Part shown: piece by piece, positions 1 to 10,428 of the stretch | Position numbering within the stretch: the stretch's first letter is position 1 | Layout: every line of letters starts with the position of its first letter | NCBI GenBank assembly: GCA_963697285.1 | Contig: CAVONI010000012.1 | Location: 930,001-994,000 of the forward strand | Direction of reading: 5' to 3' | From: JAEUQQ01 sp963697285 | GTDB lineage: Bacteria > Acidobacteriota > Vicinamibacteria > Vicinamibacterales > JAFNAJ01 | DNA length: 64,000 nucleotides | Notes under the pieces: model-generated | The model's database searches: none | The model's input: the letters and a program-made list of their open reading frames with translations, nothing else | Told to the model about the DNA's origin: nothing | Translations under genes and position numbers: made by a program

Positions 1-1215
1 TCGCCCACCGCGTTGCCCGACGGCCCCGGTTCGGTGTTCAGCACGATGTCGACCTCGTCACCCGCGTAGGGGGCCAGGTCGAACTCGAACGCGTGCAGGC
101 GACGATCGGGCTCGCGCCCTGCCGGGAACACCCACTGCGTGAGCACATCCCGGTACTCTCCCACGATGCCCGATCCCGATGCGGAACGTGGCGCCGTCGC
201 CCGGACCGCTCCACGCGTCGGGCCTGAGACCGTACGACAGGCGCAACCGAGCCCCCGTTGGCACCGGCTCGTGCCACGTCACCCGGCTGAACGGAAGCGC
301 CAGCAGGCAGCGCCACTCGCTGTCGAGGCGCACGCGCTCGGCTCGGAACGCCTCCTGGAGGTGCGGCATGCTCGTGCGCTTCGCAGCCTCGGGGAAGCGA
401 TCGAGCAACTGCACGGCACCGGATTCCTGCCCCGCACGGCGCGGCAGGCGCCACCACTGCACCGCCGCCGTGATGCAGATCACCAGCACGACCAGCACGG
501 CGACAGCGTCCGCAATCCGGTTGGCCGACGCGGTCCCGGGTGACGGCGACGAGATGGCCGCTCGCTCGAGGATGCTGTACGCCGCCGTCCCTGTCATCAC
601 GAGGGTCAGGCACATTGCGCAGACCACCGCCCACGGCGGCCAGCCCAGCCCACGCCGCGCACGCTGGATGAGCGTTCCCTGCGCCACGTCGGTCTCGAGC
701 ACTGCGTCGCCCCACAGATCGCGGTCGCCGATGGCGAGCACGCCGTCCCGGTAGTGTTCATCGCGCGTGGCCCGCACCAGCACCCCGCGCTCGACGGGCT
801 GATTCGGCACCGACAGTCGCAGCCGGTACGTCTTCCCCGCCGAGTCGTTGATGGGCGAGAAGCGCCACTCGACCCGACGCCCGGTGGCGACCTCCGACAT
901 CCGGCGCACGACGCGAAATCCTGACGCGGCATCGGCGCCGTGCATCTCTGACAGCTCAACGACTACGGCTGCATCAGGGAGGGCGCCTGCTGCCGGACGC
1001 AGCACCAGCGACACGGCACGCAGTCCCGCCTGCTGGATCGCGAAGGTCTGCGTGAGCGCCAGCGGTCCACCCACGGGCCCGACGTCGTGCGTGTCGCGGC
1101 TCGTCACGACGGCTACGCCCGTGCGGCGCACGGTCACGAGGTACACCTGCAGGGCAACGAGGACGAGCGCCCCGGCCAGGCAGGCGACGCGACGGCGATG
1201 CCCGTGCAGCGCCAT
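1..1215 (-). CDS. Hypothetical membrane protein, partial and frameshifted
   Basis: I do not recognise a named family. The ATG lies at 1215. A signal anchor covers about residues 8-28, followed by a beta-rich exported region to about residue 185 and two membrane segments near residues 193-215 and 235-255. The C-terminal part is again globular. Near position 165-175 the reading frame breaks: the downstream sequence in the neighbouring frame (VGEYRDVLTQWVFPAG and onward) is the natural continuation and runs off the window start. The gene follows mltG on the same strand with an 82-base gap, so it may be in the ruvX-mltG transcript. Function is unknown; cell-surface carbohydrate work would be a guess. 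Confidence 0.55.
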
Positions 1216-1297
1216 TCACCAGCTCACGCAACGGCGAACCGCCGCGTGGCGGTCGCGCGGACGCGGCCATCCGCCAGGCAACACTCCGCCTCCTTGC

Positions 1298-2366
1298 TCA
1301 ACGCCCGCCGGGCACGCGTTCGGCGTGCTCGCGCAGGCGCTTCTCGCGGAAGTACAGGATCTGGTGCTGGAACACGTTGCGATTGTGCTCGGCCAGCGTT
1401 GTCGCGAACACGTGCGACCCATCGTTGCGGCTCACGAAATAGAGGTAGGGCACGTCGGCCGGCGAGAGCGCCGCGGCGATCGAGGCGCGCCCCGGGGATG
1501 CGATCGGCCCTGGCGGCAGCCCCGCGTAGCGATAGGTGTTGTAGGGCGAGTCGTACTGCAGGTCGGCCTTGCGGAGGTTGCCGGTGTACCTCCCGTCACG
1601 TGCAAGCGCGTAGATGACCGTCGGATCGCACTGGAGCCCCATGCCGATGGCGAGCCGGTTGCGGTACACGCCGGCGACGATCGGACGCTCGTCGGGCTTC
1701 GACGTCTCCTCTTCGACGAGTGACGCGAGCGTCAGCGCGGCACGCACGCCGCCGGGCTGCGCCGTCGCACGCGCGAGCATCTCGTCGCCGACGGCCGAGC
1801 GGAAGCGCGCCACCATCAACCCGACGAGATCGCGTGCCGAGGCGCGGCGCGGCAGGGCGTACGTGTCGGGAAACAGGTAGCCCTCCAGGTCCTTCGCCGC
1901 CCGCATCGAGGTCCTTCACGCGTGATGCCTCGCGCGCGGCCTCGGTGAACGCGCGAGCGTCGCCGAACCCCTTCGCCTCGAAGGCGGCGGCCATCTCGCG
2001 GATCGACCATCCCTCGGGGAACGTGATGGTGCGCAGATACACGTCTCCGCGCGAGAGACGCTCGACAACCTGCAGCGGGGTCGCCGCATCGGCGAATCGG
2101 TACTCACCGGCCTTCAGCGACTTCGCGGCACCGGCGCGCCACACCGCGAGACGGAACGTCCACGGGTCGCGCACGACGCCCGCCGCGGTGAGCCGATTCG
2201 CGATCGCGATCACGCCCAGTCCCTGGGGAATCTCGACAAACGTCTCGATGCCCGCATAGCCGCGGAACGGCACGGCGATGCGCGACTGGAGCCACCAGGC
2301 GCCGCCGGCGGCTGCCAGCGCCGCGATGATGACGAGCACGAGAACGAAGCGGAACAATCGTCGCAT
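1298..2366 (-). CDS. mltG: Endolytic transglycosylase MltG (one frameshift)
   Basis: MltG is an inner-membrane lytic transglycosylase that cleaves nascent peptidoglycan strands. The ATG at 2366 gives a short basic N-terminus and one membrane helix (residues 3-25). The YceG domain follows: LSRGDVYLRTITFPEGWSIR, then EGYLFPDTY, then the catalytic-Glu segment ASLVEEETSKPDERP, and the C-terminal YNTYRYAGLPPGPIASPG block, all in family order. The two halves are in different frames and join around 1893-1906 inside a G/C run, so this copy reads as frameshifted, probably through a single-base error. It starts 19 bases after ruvX, a pairing often seen in bacteria. Confidence 0.9.
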
Positions 2367-2385
2367 CTGCTGACCGTACCAGCCT

Positions 2386-2826
2386 TCAGCCGCGCTCGGC
2401 AACGCCGCGCGCGCGGGCCTGCGCGTCGAGGTAGTCCTGCAGGATGATCGCGGCGGCGGCCGCATCGAGCTTCAGCTTGCGGCTCCGCCAGTCGCGATCG
2501 GTGGCCGACAGCCGCTCGTCGGCGTCCACGCTCGTCAGGCGCTCGTCCTGCATGTGGATGGGATGCGACACGCGTGAGCCGATCGCACCCGCGAAGGCAC
2601 GGGCGCGCGGGGTCTGATCGGTGGGCGATCCGTCGAGGCGGAGCGGCAACCCGATCACGATCGCCGCCACGCCGTCCTCGCGCTCGAACTCGCGGATGAT
2701 GTCGAGGGCGGCGTGCAGCACGTGCACGCCGCGCAGGACCTTCAGCGGCCGCGCCAGTGTCTGCGTGGCGTCAGAGACGGCCACCCCGGTGCGCTGCGCG
2801 CCGACGTCGAAGGCGATGACTCGCAT
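2386..2826 (-). CDS. ruvX: RuvX/YqgF-family RNase H-fold nuclease
   Basis: This is the putative Holliday-junction resolvase family (RNase H fold), also linked to 16S rRNA 5'-end maturation. Visible motifs are the first acidic strand MRVIAFDVGAQRTGVAVSD, the second strand AIVIGLPLRLDGS, the DERLTS motif and the C-terminal DAAAAAIILQDYL acidic helix. The methionine at 2826 is preferred over a start eight codons upstream because the conserved first strand begins directly at it. The length of 146 residues is normal. It is followed closely by mltG on the same strand. Confidence 0.9.
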   Translation of the reverse strand: MRVIAFDVGAQRTGVAVSDATQTLARPLKVLRGVHVLHAALDIIREFEREDGVAAIVIGLPLRLDGSPTDQTPRARAFAGAIGSRVSHPIHMQDERLTSVDADERLSATDRDWRSRKLKLDAAAAAIILQDYLDAQARARGVAERG

Positions 2827-2859
2827 CGACGCGCAGCGTAGCACGGGCATCGGACGATC

Positions 2860-3759
2860 TCAGCGAGCCGCCTTCACCACGTGGATGCTGCCAGACCCGG
2901 AACTCGCACGGACGACCGGCCCACCGCTGCCAACGGTGCCCTTCAGCGTGCGGCGGCTCGTCTCGGTGGTCGTGACCTGGAAGTCGGACTCGATCCGGCC
3001 AGACGAAGACGAGGCGTCGAGCACGAAGCTGGCGGCAGCTGGCAGGTTCACCGTGATGCTCCCGGACCCGGACGAGGCCTGCACATCACCGCGCCCGAGG
3101 TTGCCGATCACGATCTCGCCGCTGCCGGTGCGGGCCGCGACGGGCCCGTCAGCCGCACGCAACTCGATGCGCCCCGATCCTGTCGAGGCATCGGTCTTCC
3201 CCGTCGTGCCGGCCACGACAATGCTGCCCGAGCCCGCCGACGCCTTGGTGTCACCGGAGATGCGCCCGAGTTCGAGCGACCCGGAGCCGGTCGAGGCGTT
3301 CACCGGGCCGGCGAGATCGCCAATCACCTGCGAGCCCGATCCCGACGAGGACGTCAGCGACGTCTGTCGCGGAACGACGAGCTCGTAGCTGATCGACACG
3401 TTCTTTCCCTCGGGCCGATCCTTCAGATCACCGACGCGGATCACGTTGCCCTGCTGCTCCACCGGGGGATTGGCGACGATGGCGGCGATGGCGGCCTCGG
3501 GGGTCATGCCGTCGGGTCGGCTCCCGCCCCATCCGTCGGACGTCTTCATCGTCGCGACGATGCGGACCTGGCCGTCGGCGCCGGGCTGGATGCTGATGCG
3601 GCCACTGCCGGTCATCACCGACAACGTGACCGCGCCGTTCACCTGCAGGGTTCGCTCGAAGCGGCCCTCAGCCGCGTGCGCGACTGGCGAGGCGCCGAGC
3701 AGGGCGACTCCGAATGCGGCGGCCGCTGCCGCCGAACGATACGAGCACACGTGCGACAT
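2860..3759 (-). CDS. DUF4097-type beta-strand repeat exported protein
   Basis: The ATG at 3759 is preceded by a GGAGGA ribosome site. A signal peptide ends near AHA (residues 1-29). The remainder is a ladder of short beta-strand repeats containing SGSG or TGSG about every 20 residues (for example SSSGSGSQVIGD and ASTGSGSLELGR). This pattern is typical of DUF4097 putative adhesin/autotransporter-like solenoids. No transmembrane segment follows the signal, so the protein is probably periplasmic or surface-attached. Its role is unknown. It lies 33 bases upstream of ruvX on the same strand, but its own strong ribosome site does not show co-transcription. Confidence 0.8.
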   Translation of the reverse strand: MSHVCSYRSAAAAAAFGVALLGASPVAHAAEGRFERTLQVNGAVTLSVMTGSGRISIQPGADGQVRIVATMKTSDGWGGSRPDGMTPEAAIAAIVANPPVEQQGNVIRVGDLKDRPEGKNVSISYELVVPRQTSLTSSSGSGSQVIGDLAGPVNASTGSGSLELGRISGDTKASAGSGSIVVAGTTGKTDASTGSGRIELRAADGPVAARTGSGEIVIGNLGRGDVQASSGSGSITVNLPAAASFVLDASSSSGRIESDFQVTTTETSRRTLKGTVGSGGPVVRASSGSGSIHVVKAAR

Positions 3760-3835
3760 CTCATCCTCCGCGCACCGACACGGTTCTCACGAGGTGCGTC
3801 CGAGGTGTGAGACGAGACGAGCGGCCAGAAGGTTG

Positions 3836-4204
3836 TCAGGCCTGGGGATCGCGATGCACGGTCGCCGGCGAGAAGGCAGGGACGCACACGGCGATGTAGT
3901 CGGCCCCGTCGGGACGAGGAGTGCTGTAGCGCACCCACTCGCCGGCCGAGGTGATGATGGCCTGCCCCGCCTCGACATCGAGGGCCCCGCCCTCGAACTC
4001 GACGTGCAGGCACCCGGCCAGCACGAGCGTGTATTCGTCGAAGGCCGGCCGCTGGCCGGGCTCGACCCAGCCCGCCGGTGACGTCATGTGCGCGATGCTC
4101 AGGGCCGCCGTGCCGGAGTTCACGTGTCCGATGTGCTCGCGGATGACCTTGGGCTTGGTCCCCGCGGCGGGGATGACGGTGGGACCCTCGATGAGTCGTG
4201 GCAT
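3836..4204 (-). CDS. Small cupin-domain protein
   Basis: A 122-residue single cupin. The predicted beta-barrel contains GQRPAFDEYTLVLAGCLHVEFEGG, then VEAGQAIITSAGEWVRYSTP. The first cupin motif normally has HxH; here the Glu of FDEYTLVL is kept but the His pair is replaced, so metal binding is uncertain. It resembles the EutQ/ectoine-type small cupins only in general fold. Start is the ATG at 4204. It sits on the same strand after the CHAT gene with a nine-base gap, so it could be the last gene of that operon. Its substrate cannot be read from the sequence. Confidence 0.75.
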   Translation of the reverse strand: MPRLIEGPTVIPAAGTKPKVIREHIGHVNSGTAALSIAHMTSPAGWVEPGQRPAFDEYTLVLAGCLHVEFEGGALDVEAGQAIITSAGEWVRYSTPRPDGADYIAVCVPAFSPATVHRDPQA

Positions 4205-4213
4205 TGCGACAGA

Positions 4214-7043
4214 TTAGCCAATTGTGGCCGTGCGCGTCAGCCGCCAGCGCTGCCAGAGCCACACGCCGAGTGCCCACGCGAGCAACGCGGCCGCGACGAC
4301 GTAGTACCAGCGCACGCGTCGGCCGCCCGGGTCGGGCACGAGGTCACCGTCGCCCATGACCACCATCCCCGCCCAGGCCGACATCGGTCTTCCGCGTGCC
4401 ATCGACTCGACGCGCGCGCGCTGCACGGCGTCGCGCACGGCGAGGCCCTGCCCGAATCCTTCGGTACACCAGTCCCATGAAGTCAGCGGCGTCGGTGTCG
4501 CGGACGGGCCACAGGTTCGCGACCACGACGCGAGCGCCTGCCAGCACGAAAGCATGTGTCAGGCCGAAGAGGCCCTCGGCGGGCACGAGCACGCCGTTGG
4601 CGCTCTGGCACGCCGAGAGGATCACGGCCTGCCCGCTGAGCGGCAGGTCGACGATCTCGCGCACCTGCAGCATCCCGTCGTCGGTCTCGCTCGGAGCCAG
4701 CAACACCGCCGTCCGCTCGGGACGCGCGGTGTCGAGCATCGCGTGCGCCGCGAAATGCAGGATGCGGTAGGTGCCGAAGCCGTCGCGTTTGAATGCCGTC
4801 TCACTCGCATCGCTGCCGGTCACGACCCGGCTGCTGCCCGACAGGGCACGAACGGCCGAACGCCCTTCGCGACGCGAACCAGGCAGCGGGACGAGCGTGC
4901 CGTCCTCGCGAGTGGTGGTGCGCCCGCCCGACCACGAGGCCCACGGGCTTGCTCCCGACGGATCGGCGTAGATCAGCGCGCCGTGCAGCGCGCCCGGTTG
5001 GCCGAGCCGACGCAGGCGCCACCAGGTCGTCGCCGACGGTGCCAGCGCGATGGCAAAGCGCTGTGCCAGGGGCGGGGCGTCGACGCCGGCGCGGAGCGCA
5101 TCGAACGGCACCATGACGAGCGCGTCGTCGGGCACGATGACCAGGCGACGCACGCGCGCGGGCAGACGGTCGAGCGCATCGCCGAAGATCAGCGCGTGGA
5201 GCCGCGCTGACACGCGTGCCGCCTTCGCGTCACCCGACGTCACCAGGCCAAGGAAGATGCGCACCGCGGCAGACAGCTCGCCCGGGCGCGCAATCGGCTC
5301 GACCTCGACGCGGTCGCGCGAGATGACCCAGCGCCAGGCGCCGTACGATGCCTGCGCACCCGCCTCGGTGTCGTGCACCTGGAAGGCGACGAGGGCTTCG
5401 TCTGCGGCCAGCGCCTGCTGCACATCGGTGATCGTCGCCAGCGTCGGGGCGCGCATCATGGCGAACGCAGGACTCGCCTTCACGAGCGTGCCCCGGACCT
5501 CGGCTTCGTCTCGCTCGGCCCCTTCGAGGCTCGCGAGCAACTGCCGGCGCACGTCGGCCGACAACCCGGGACGCATCAGCTCGCGATTCGCCTGGCTGAT
5601 GCGGTCGAGCACTGCGCGATGCTGCTGGCGAAGGGCCGCATCGACGGTCACAGGCACCTCGGCCCGCGACGCGTCGAGCCGGTCGAGCAGCAGCCGGGCA
5701 CGCAGCCGCTCGGCGACGCGGAAGGCGTCGTCGCGGTCACGCGGCGACGGCGCGGCACCGGGGCCGAGCAGGTGGCCGGCCAGCAGGTGCCCGGCAGTGC
5801 TGTAGTAGGGCACGCGCCACTGGCCGAACCGTTGCGCCCTGACGCGCGGCTCGGGGTGGCGGTTGCGCAAGGCTTCGACTTCGTCGAGCACCTCGAGCGA
5901 TTCGCTCAGGGCCTGCGCCCGCGGCCCGATCTCCCAGCGCAACATCGACCGGATGACCAGGTTGCGCACGAGCTCGTTGGGATCGCCACTCGTGCGCGAG
6001 ACGGCGATCGCCTGCTCGACGGCCGACAGGGCCGCAGCGGGATCGGTCGGCAGCAGCCGGTTCGCGATCGTGCGCAGAAGCTGGCTCGTTCCCTCGCGAT
6101 CGTCGACGCGCGCGGCGACGTCGAGGCCGCGGCGAAGTTCGCGAAGCGCGTCGCGGTCCGGCAGCGAGCTGGCGAGCATCATCACGGCCGACACCTCGCC
6201 GGGCGCATTGCCGAGGCGTCGCGCCAGCGACACGCCCTGGCGGGCGTACGCCGCCCGCTCGGCGCCCCTCGACAACAGCGCCAGGTTGTTCAGCACCGTC
6301 GCCTCGTCGTAGACGTTCCCCTCGCGTCGCACCAGCGCCAGTTCCTGCTGGTAGGTTGCCAGGGCCCGGTCGGAGTCACCCAGCGCCCACAGGACCGCTC
6401 CGCGGCACGACAGCCACTTCGTCTGCACGTCAGCGGCCACGCGGCCCCTCACGGTCGACTCGACGCGTTCGAGCAGGCGGGTTGCCCGTCCATAGTCGGC
6501 CGTGCGGTAGGCCACCCATGCCTGCTCGACGGTCACCAGGGCCACCAGTTCGGGATCGCCGGAGGCGGCGGCAATCCGCGCTGCCGCGTCAAGCGGCTCA
6601 CTCGCCCGGTCGAATCCGAGGATGGAGCGGTACGTGGCCAGGTACACGCGGGCGCGCACCTGGCCCCGCGGGTCGGAGGCGCCGTCGTAGGCGGCTATCG
6701 CCTTGCCGTAGGCCGCTTCGGCCGCCGGATCACTCTGGTCGGCCAGCATCAGCGCGTGGACGTAGAGGGCGTGCGGTGAGGGCGACCGCCGCGTGGCCAG
6801 CGCCGAGATCCGGCCGAGTGCGACCGCGCGTGTCGCGCGCCCCGCGCGGACGACCGCGCTGAAGCAGAGGTACGAGCGGACGCTGGCCGGCTCACGGGCG
6901 AGCAGTTGCTCGCACCCGTCCAGGGAGGCCGGAGGCCACGAACTCCGGGCGTCAGCGGTTTGCGCGGCGGCAGGGAGGGCGCCCATCAGCGCAGCTCCGA
7001 GCAGCGGAGCCCCGAACAGCGTGGTAAAGACCAGGCGAGTCAC
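4214..7043 (-). CDS. TPR-repeat CHAT-domain protease-like protein (one frameshift)
   Basis: A long secreted or membrane-tethered protein. The GTG at 7043 gives a good signal peptide (MTRLVFTTLFGAPLLGAALM); a TTG at 7082 would only add an unconvincing extension. Residues about 40-450 are helical TPR-like repeats. The C-terminal third is a CHAT caspase-like domain with the His/Cys pair visible: His about 767 in LHFAAHAML and Cys about 812 in VILSACQSANG. Near 4452-4462 the frame shifts; the other frame supplies the end of the CHAT domain (MSAWAGMVVMGDG) and a final membrane helix (YYVVAAALLAWALGVWLW). It lies directly downstream of a sigma/anti-sigma pair. Proteolytic activity is inferred from the fold only. 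Confidence 0.85.
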
Positions 7044-7078
7044 GGTGGGCCGATGGTGCGCCGGAGGGCGCCACGGCG

Positions 7079-7762
7079 TCAACGCACGACGAGCGAGAAG
7101 GTCGCCGACGACATGCGCCGGCCGTCCGGGAGGACGGCCTCGACCTGCCAGAGCACGTCGGCCTCGCGACCGAGGGCCCGAAGGTCGCCGGCCGGTATGG
7201 TAAACGCAGGCTCGACGAGACCGGTGGCGACCACGACGGGGACGAGGTCCAGGGTGGTCACGCGAACGCTATAGCGGGCGTCGGCTCCGGCGTCGCTCCA
7301 CGAAAGCCGGCACGCGGAACGATCGCAGACCGCGCCGTCGGGCAGGTTCGAGATGAGGCCTGGCGACGCGCCCCTGATCACGTCGGCGTCGCCGGGGCCT
7401 GTCGTGGCCACGTCGAACCAGCCCCGGTCTGCCCCTGCGCCGACGAACAGCACGGCGACGGCTGCTGCCGCAGGCACCCACACGTGCCACGACACGAAGG
7501 AACGCTCCCGACGCGACGCAACAGGCGTCTGGCCGGTCGCCAGCAGCAGTTCGTGCGCCAGTCGCCAGGCCTCGGCACATGCAGCGCACTCGGTGACGTG
7601 CCCAAGCCCACGCTCGAGGCCTGCCGCCGACTGCCGGCCCAGGACGGCGTCCCACATCCACTCGGCCGACAGGCACGCCTCGCCCGGCGGCACGTGCGAT
7701 GACTCGATCCACGCGTCACGCAGGCGAGTCAACGATGCCGACTCGGGTACCACGTCGCTCAC
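7079..7762 (-). CDS. Zinc-finger anti-sigma factor with membrane anchor
   Basis: The N-terminal cytoplasmic region carries an anti-sigma zinc-finger-like His/Cys motif (HVTECAACAEA). One membrane helix follows near VWVPAAAAVAVLFVGAGA, and the outer part ends with a fibronectin-like beta domain (YSVRVTTLDLV to ATFSLVVR). GTG at 7762 overlaps the sigma-factor stop as GTGA; another GTG at 7789 would overlap by 31 bases, so 7762 is preferred for translational coupling. The arrangement means that this protein should hold the sigma factor from the upstream gene at the membrane. The CHAT protein encoded next is a candidate partner on the outer face. Confidence 0.8.
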   Translation of the reverse strand: MSDVVPESASLTRLRDAWIESSHVPPGEACLSAEWMWDAVLGRQSAAGLERGLGHVTECAACAEAWRLAHELLLATGQTPVASRRERSFVSWHVWVPAAAAVAVLFVGAGADRGWFDVATTGPGDADVIRGASPGLISNLPDGAVCDRSACRLSWSDAGADARYSVRVTTLDLVPVVVATGLVEPAFTIPAGDLRALGREADVLWQVEAVLPDGRRMSSATFSLVVR

Positions 7763-8313
7763 GGTCTGACTCCCCTCGTCAGCAGACACTTCCGGAGATC
7801 AGCCAATCCCCGGTACACCAGGTTCTCGGCCCGCTTCTCGTTCCACGCCATCAACCGCGCCACGTCGGGCACCGAGTGGCCCAGCAGGTGGAGCGTCGTC
7901 GCCGACTTGCGATCGGGCACCAGCCCGGTCAGGCAGTGTCGAATCGCGTCGCTGATGCGGCGCCGTTCAGCCTGTCGCTCGGGATCACCCTCCGGCGCCT
8001 CGTCGGCCGAGAGGTGTCCCGCATCGAGCTCGGTTTCGCGCAGGCGGCGCAGGCGGCGGATCTCGTCGATCAGCGCCGAGTACGCCACTTTCGACAGGTA
8101 AGACGCTGCAAGCGGAGCGTTTCCCTCAGCAGGAAGGTGCGGCTGCACCCGCATCCAGGCCGCCTGCACGATATCGTCACGCTGGTTGGCGAGCCAGGCA
8201 GGGCACACGCGCGACACCACGCGGACGAGCGTGGCGCGGAGCTGCTCGTGTGGATCGACCGCCGTCGTGATCGACGTGCCGGGCATGGCGGGATCGAACG
8301 GGGGGAACGGCAT
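7759..8313 (-). CDS. Sigma-70 family (ECF-like) RNA polymerase sigma factor
   Basis: A 184-residue alternative sigma factor. Region 2 is seen in ILVRVVSRV to QRDDIVQAAWMRV and SYLSKVAYSALIDEIRRLRR. Region 4 carries the helix-turn-helix LHLLGHSVPDVARLMAWNEKRAENLVYRGLADLRK. The ATG at 8313 fits the start of region 2; a far longer upstream reading frame is only the shadow of the opposite-strand phosphodiesterase. It is the first gene of a three-gene operon with anti-sigma factor and TPR-CHAT protein and is divergent from the phosphodiesterase (45-base gap). Target promoters are unknown. Confidence 0.87.
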   Translation of the reverse strand: MPFPPFDPAMPGTSITTAVDPHEQLRATLVRVVSRVCPAWLANQRDDIVQAAWMRVQPHLPAEGNAPLAASYLSKVAYSALIDEIRRLRRLRETELDAGHLSADEAPEGDPERQAERRRISDAIRHCLTGLVPDRKSATTLHLLGHSVPDVARLMAWNEKRAENLVYRGLADLRKCLLTRGVRP

Positions 8314-8358
8314 CAGATCGTGTTCTTGCGTAGTATAGCGAACAGGATCCCTCTGACT

Positions 8359-10428
8359 GTGCGCCCACTCCCGCTCGTACTCGTCGTCTCGCTGGCGGCG
8401 CTGGCCGGTACCCTGGCCTGCCGCACCCCTGCCTCGGCTCCCCCGCAGCGCTTCTCGCAGAAGCTCCTGATCCTGGGGTTCGATGGCCTGGACCCCGACC
8501 TCGTCCGCCAGTGGGTGGCCGATGGCAAGCTGCCCAATTTCAAGGCGGTTATCGCGCGCGGCGGCCTGCACGACCTGGCGACCACTCACTCGCCGGAGTC
8601 GCCCACGGCGTGGGCGTCGTTCGCCACCGGCGTGAACCCGGGCAAGCACAACATCTACGACTTCCTGGTGCGCGACACGGCGACCTACCTGCCCGACCTC
8701 GGAATGGTCAAGCGGACGCCCGCCAGGTTCCTCTTCGACTGGATCCCGATTGCCAGGCCCGTGATCGAGTCGATCCGCGGGGGCACGTCGTTCTGGATCA
8801 CGGCAGGCGCGGCGGGGGTTCGCTCGAGCATCCTCACGGTCCCCGTCAGCTATCCGCCAGAGGATGTGCCGAACGGCGAACTGCTCTCGGGATTGCCGCT
8901 GCCCGACATCCGCGGGACGATGGGAACGTTCTCGTACTTCGCGACCGACCTGTCGCGGTACGAGGAGGGCAACACCGAGTTCGGCGGCATCCTCAAGCGG
9001 ATCGCGTTCGAGAACGGCCGCGCCGAGACGCTGCTGGATGGCCCGCCCAACCCGATCGTGCGCCAGCAGATGCTCGCCCTCCGGGCGAAGTCGCCGATGA
9101 GCGACGCCGACCGCGCGGCCCTGCGAGCGCTCGAGCCACAGGCCGACGTCAAGGTGCCGATGACGCTGGCCTGGACGCGCGGCAGCGACACGGCCACCAT
9201 CGAGATCCAGGGCACCACGATGACGCTGAAGGTCGGCCAGTGGAGCGACTGGGTCAACCTGCGCTTCCGCATCAACATGTTCATCACGCTGCAGGGGATG
9301 GCGCAGTTCACGCTGCTGAAGGCCGGCGACGACCTGCAGCTCTACGTGTCGCCCGTCAACTGGAGGCCCGACGCGCCGCCCATGCCGCTGTCGTCTCCGG
9401 CCACGTTCGCCGAGTCGCTCGTCAAGACGCTCGGACCGTTCCGCACGCTGGGATGGGCCGAGGCCACGTGGCCGCTCGAGGAAGGCCGGATCGACGAAGC
9501 GATGTTCATGGAGGACCTCTCGCGCGCCTTCGACGATCGCGCCCGCGTCATCCTCAACCGCATCGACGCGAAGCAGTGGGACCTGCTGGTGGGCGTCATC
9601 GAGACCACCGACCGCGTCCAGCACATGATGTGGCGCCTCATCGATCCGACGCACCCGATGTACGACGCGGCGCTCGCGGCCAAGTACGGCGACGCCATCG
9701 AGCGCCTGTACCGCCGCAGCGACGAGTTCGTCGGCGAGGTGCTGCGCCACCTCGACCCCGACACGATGGTGATCATCGTGTCTGACCACGGGTTCCACTC
9801 GTGGCGCAAGGCCGTGAACCTGAACACCTGGCTGGTGCAGGAAGGCTTCATGGTGCTCAAGGGCCAGCAGGGCGACGCCAAGTCGCTGGGCGACCTCTTC
9901 GGCGCCGGGACATTCTGGGAGGGCGTCGACTGGTCGCGGACCCGCGCGTACGCGATGGGCCTCGGGCAGATCTACTTCAACATGCGCGGCCGCGAGGGCC
10001 AGGGCATCGTCTCGCCGGGGCAGGAGGCGGTCGCGCTGGCCGACTCGCTGACGGCGCGGCTGGCCACGCTGGTCGACCCCGAGACGGGCGGGCGCATCGT
10101 CCAGGCGGTCTACCGGCGCGATGAGGTCTACAGCGGGAAGTACCTCGAGAACGCGTCCGACCTGCAGGTCGGGTTCGCCGACGGGTATCGCGTGTCGTGG
10201 CAGACCGCGCTTGGCGGCGCCCCTGCCGGGGTGGTCTATCCCAACATGAAGAAGTGGAGTGCCGATCACGGCAGCTTCGACGTCGCCGACACGTCGGGCG
10301 TGCTCATCTCGAACCGTCCGCTCGGGCCGCGCGAACACTACCGCATCATCGACGTCGCCCCCAGCGTCCTCGACTACTTCGGCGTTGCGCCGGGAACGGA
10401 CCTCGATGGGCGGTCGTTCATCCGCTGA
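8359..10428 (+). CDS. Alkaline-phosphatase-superfamily phosphodiesterase, probable lipoprotein
   Basis: Type I phosphodiesterase/nucleotide pyrophosphatase family (PF01663). GTG at 8359 gives a lipoprotein-like signal ending LAALAGTLAC; there is no in-frame ATG nearby. Metal and nucleophile motifs are clear: LILGFDGLDPDL with the first Asp, SPESPTAWASFATGVNPGKH with the nucleophile Ser/Thr, IETTDRVQHMMW and IIVSDHGFHSW with the later Asp/His ligands. At 689 residues it is larger than single-domain members owing to inserted segments. It probably acts on a phosphodiester in the periplasm; substrate unknown. The EnvC-like gene follows immediately. Confidence 0.85.
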   Translation: MRPLPLVLVVSLAALAGTLACRTPASAPPQRFSQKLLILGFDGLDPDLVRQWVADGKLPNFKAVIARGGLHDLATTHSPESPTAWASFATGVNPGKHNIYDFLVRDTATYLPDLGMVKRTPARFLFDWIPIARPVIESIRGGTSFWITAGAAGVRSSILTVPVSYPPEDVPNGELLSGLPLPDIRGTMGTFSYFATDLSRYEEGNTEFGGILKRIAFENGRAETLLDGPPNPIVRQQMLALRAKSPMSDADRAALRALEPQADVKVPMTLAWTRGSDTATIEIQGTTMTLKVGQWSDWVNLRFRINMFITLQGMAQFTLLKAGDDLQLYVSPVNWRPDAPPMPLSSPATFAESLVKTLGPFRTLGWAEATWPLEEGRIDEAMFMEDLSRAFDDRARVILNRIDAKQWDLLVGVIETTDRVQHMMWRLIDPTHPMYDAALAAKYGDAIERLYRRSDEFVGEVLRHLDPDTMVIIVSDHGFHSWRKAVNLNTWLVQEGFMVLKGQQGDAKSLGDLFGAGTFWEGVDWSRTRAYAMGLGQIYFNMRGREGQGIVSPGQEAVALADSLTARLATLVDPETGGRIVQAVYRRDEVYSGKYLENASDLQVGFADGYRVSWQTALGGAPAGVVYPNMKKWSADHGSFDVADTSGVLISNRPLGPREHYRIIDVAPSVLDYFGVAPGTDLDGRSFIR

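Noticed and set aside
7759..10338. 859-residue minus-strand frame joined to the sigma factor
   Set aside because: Only the last 184 residues resemble a protein family; the rest is antisense to the phosphodiesterase.
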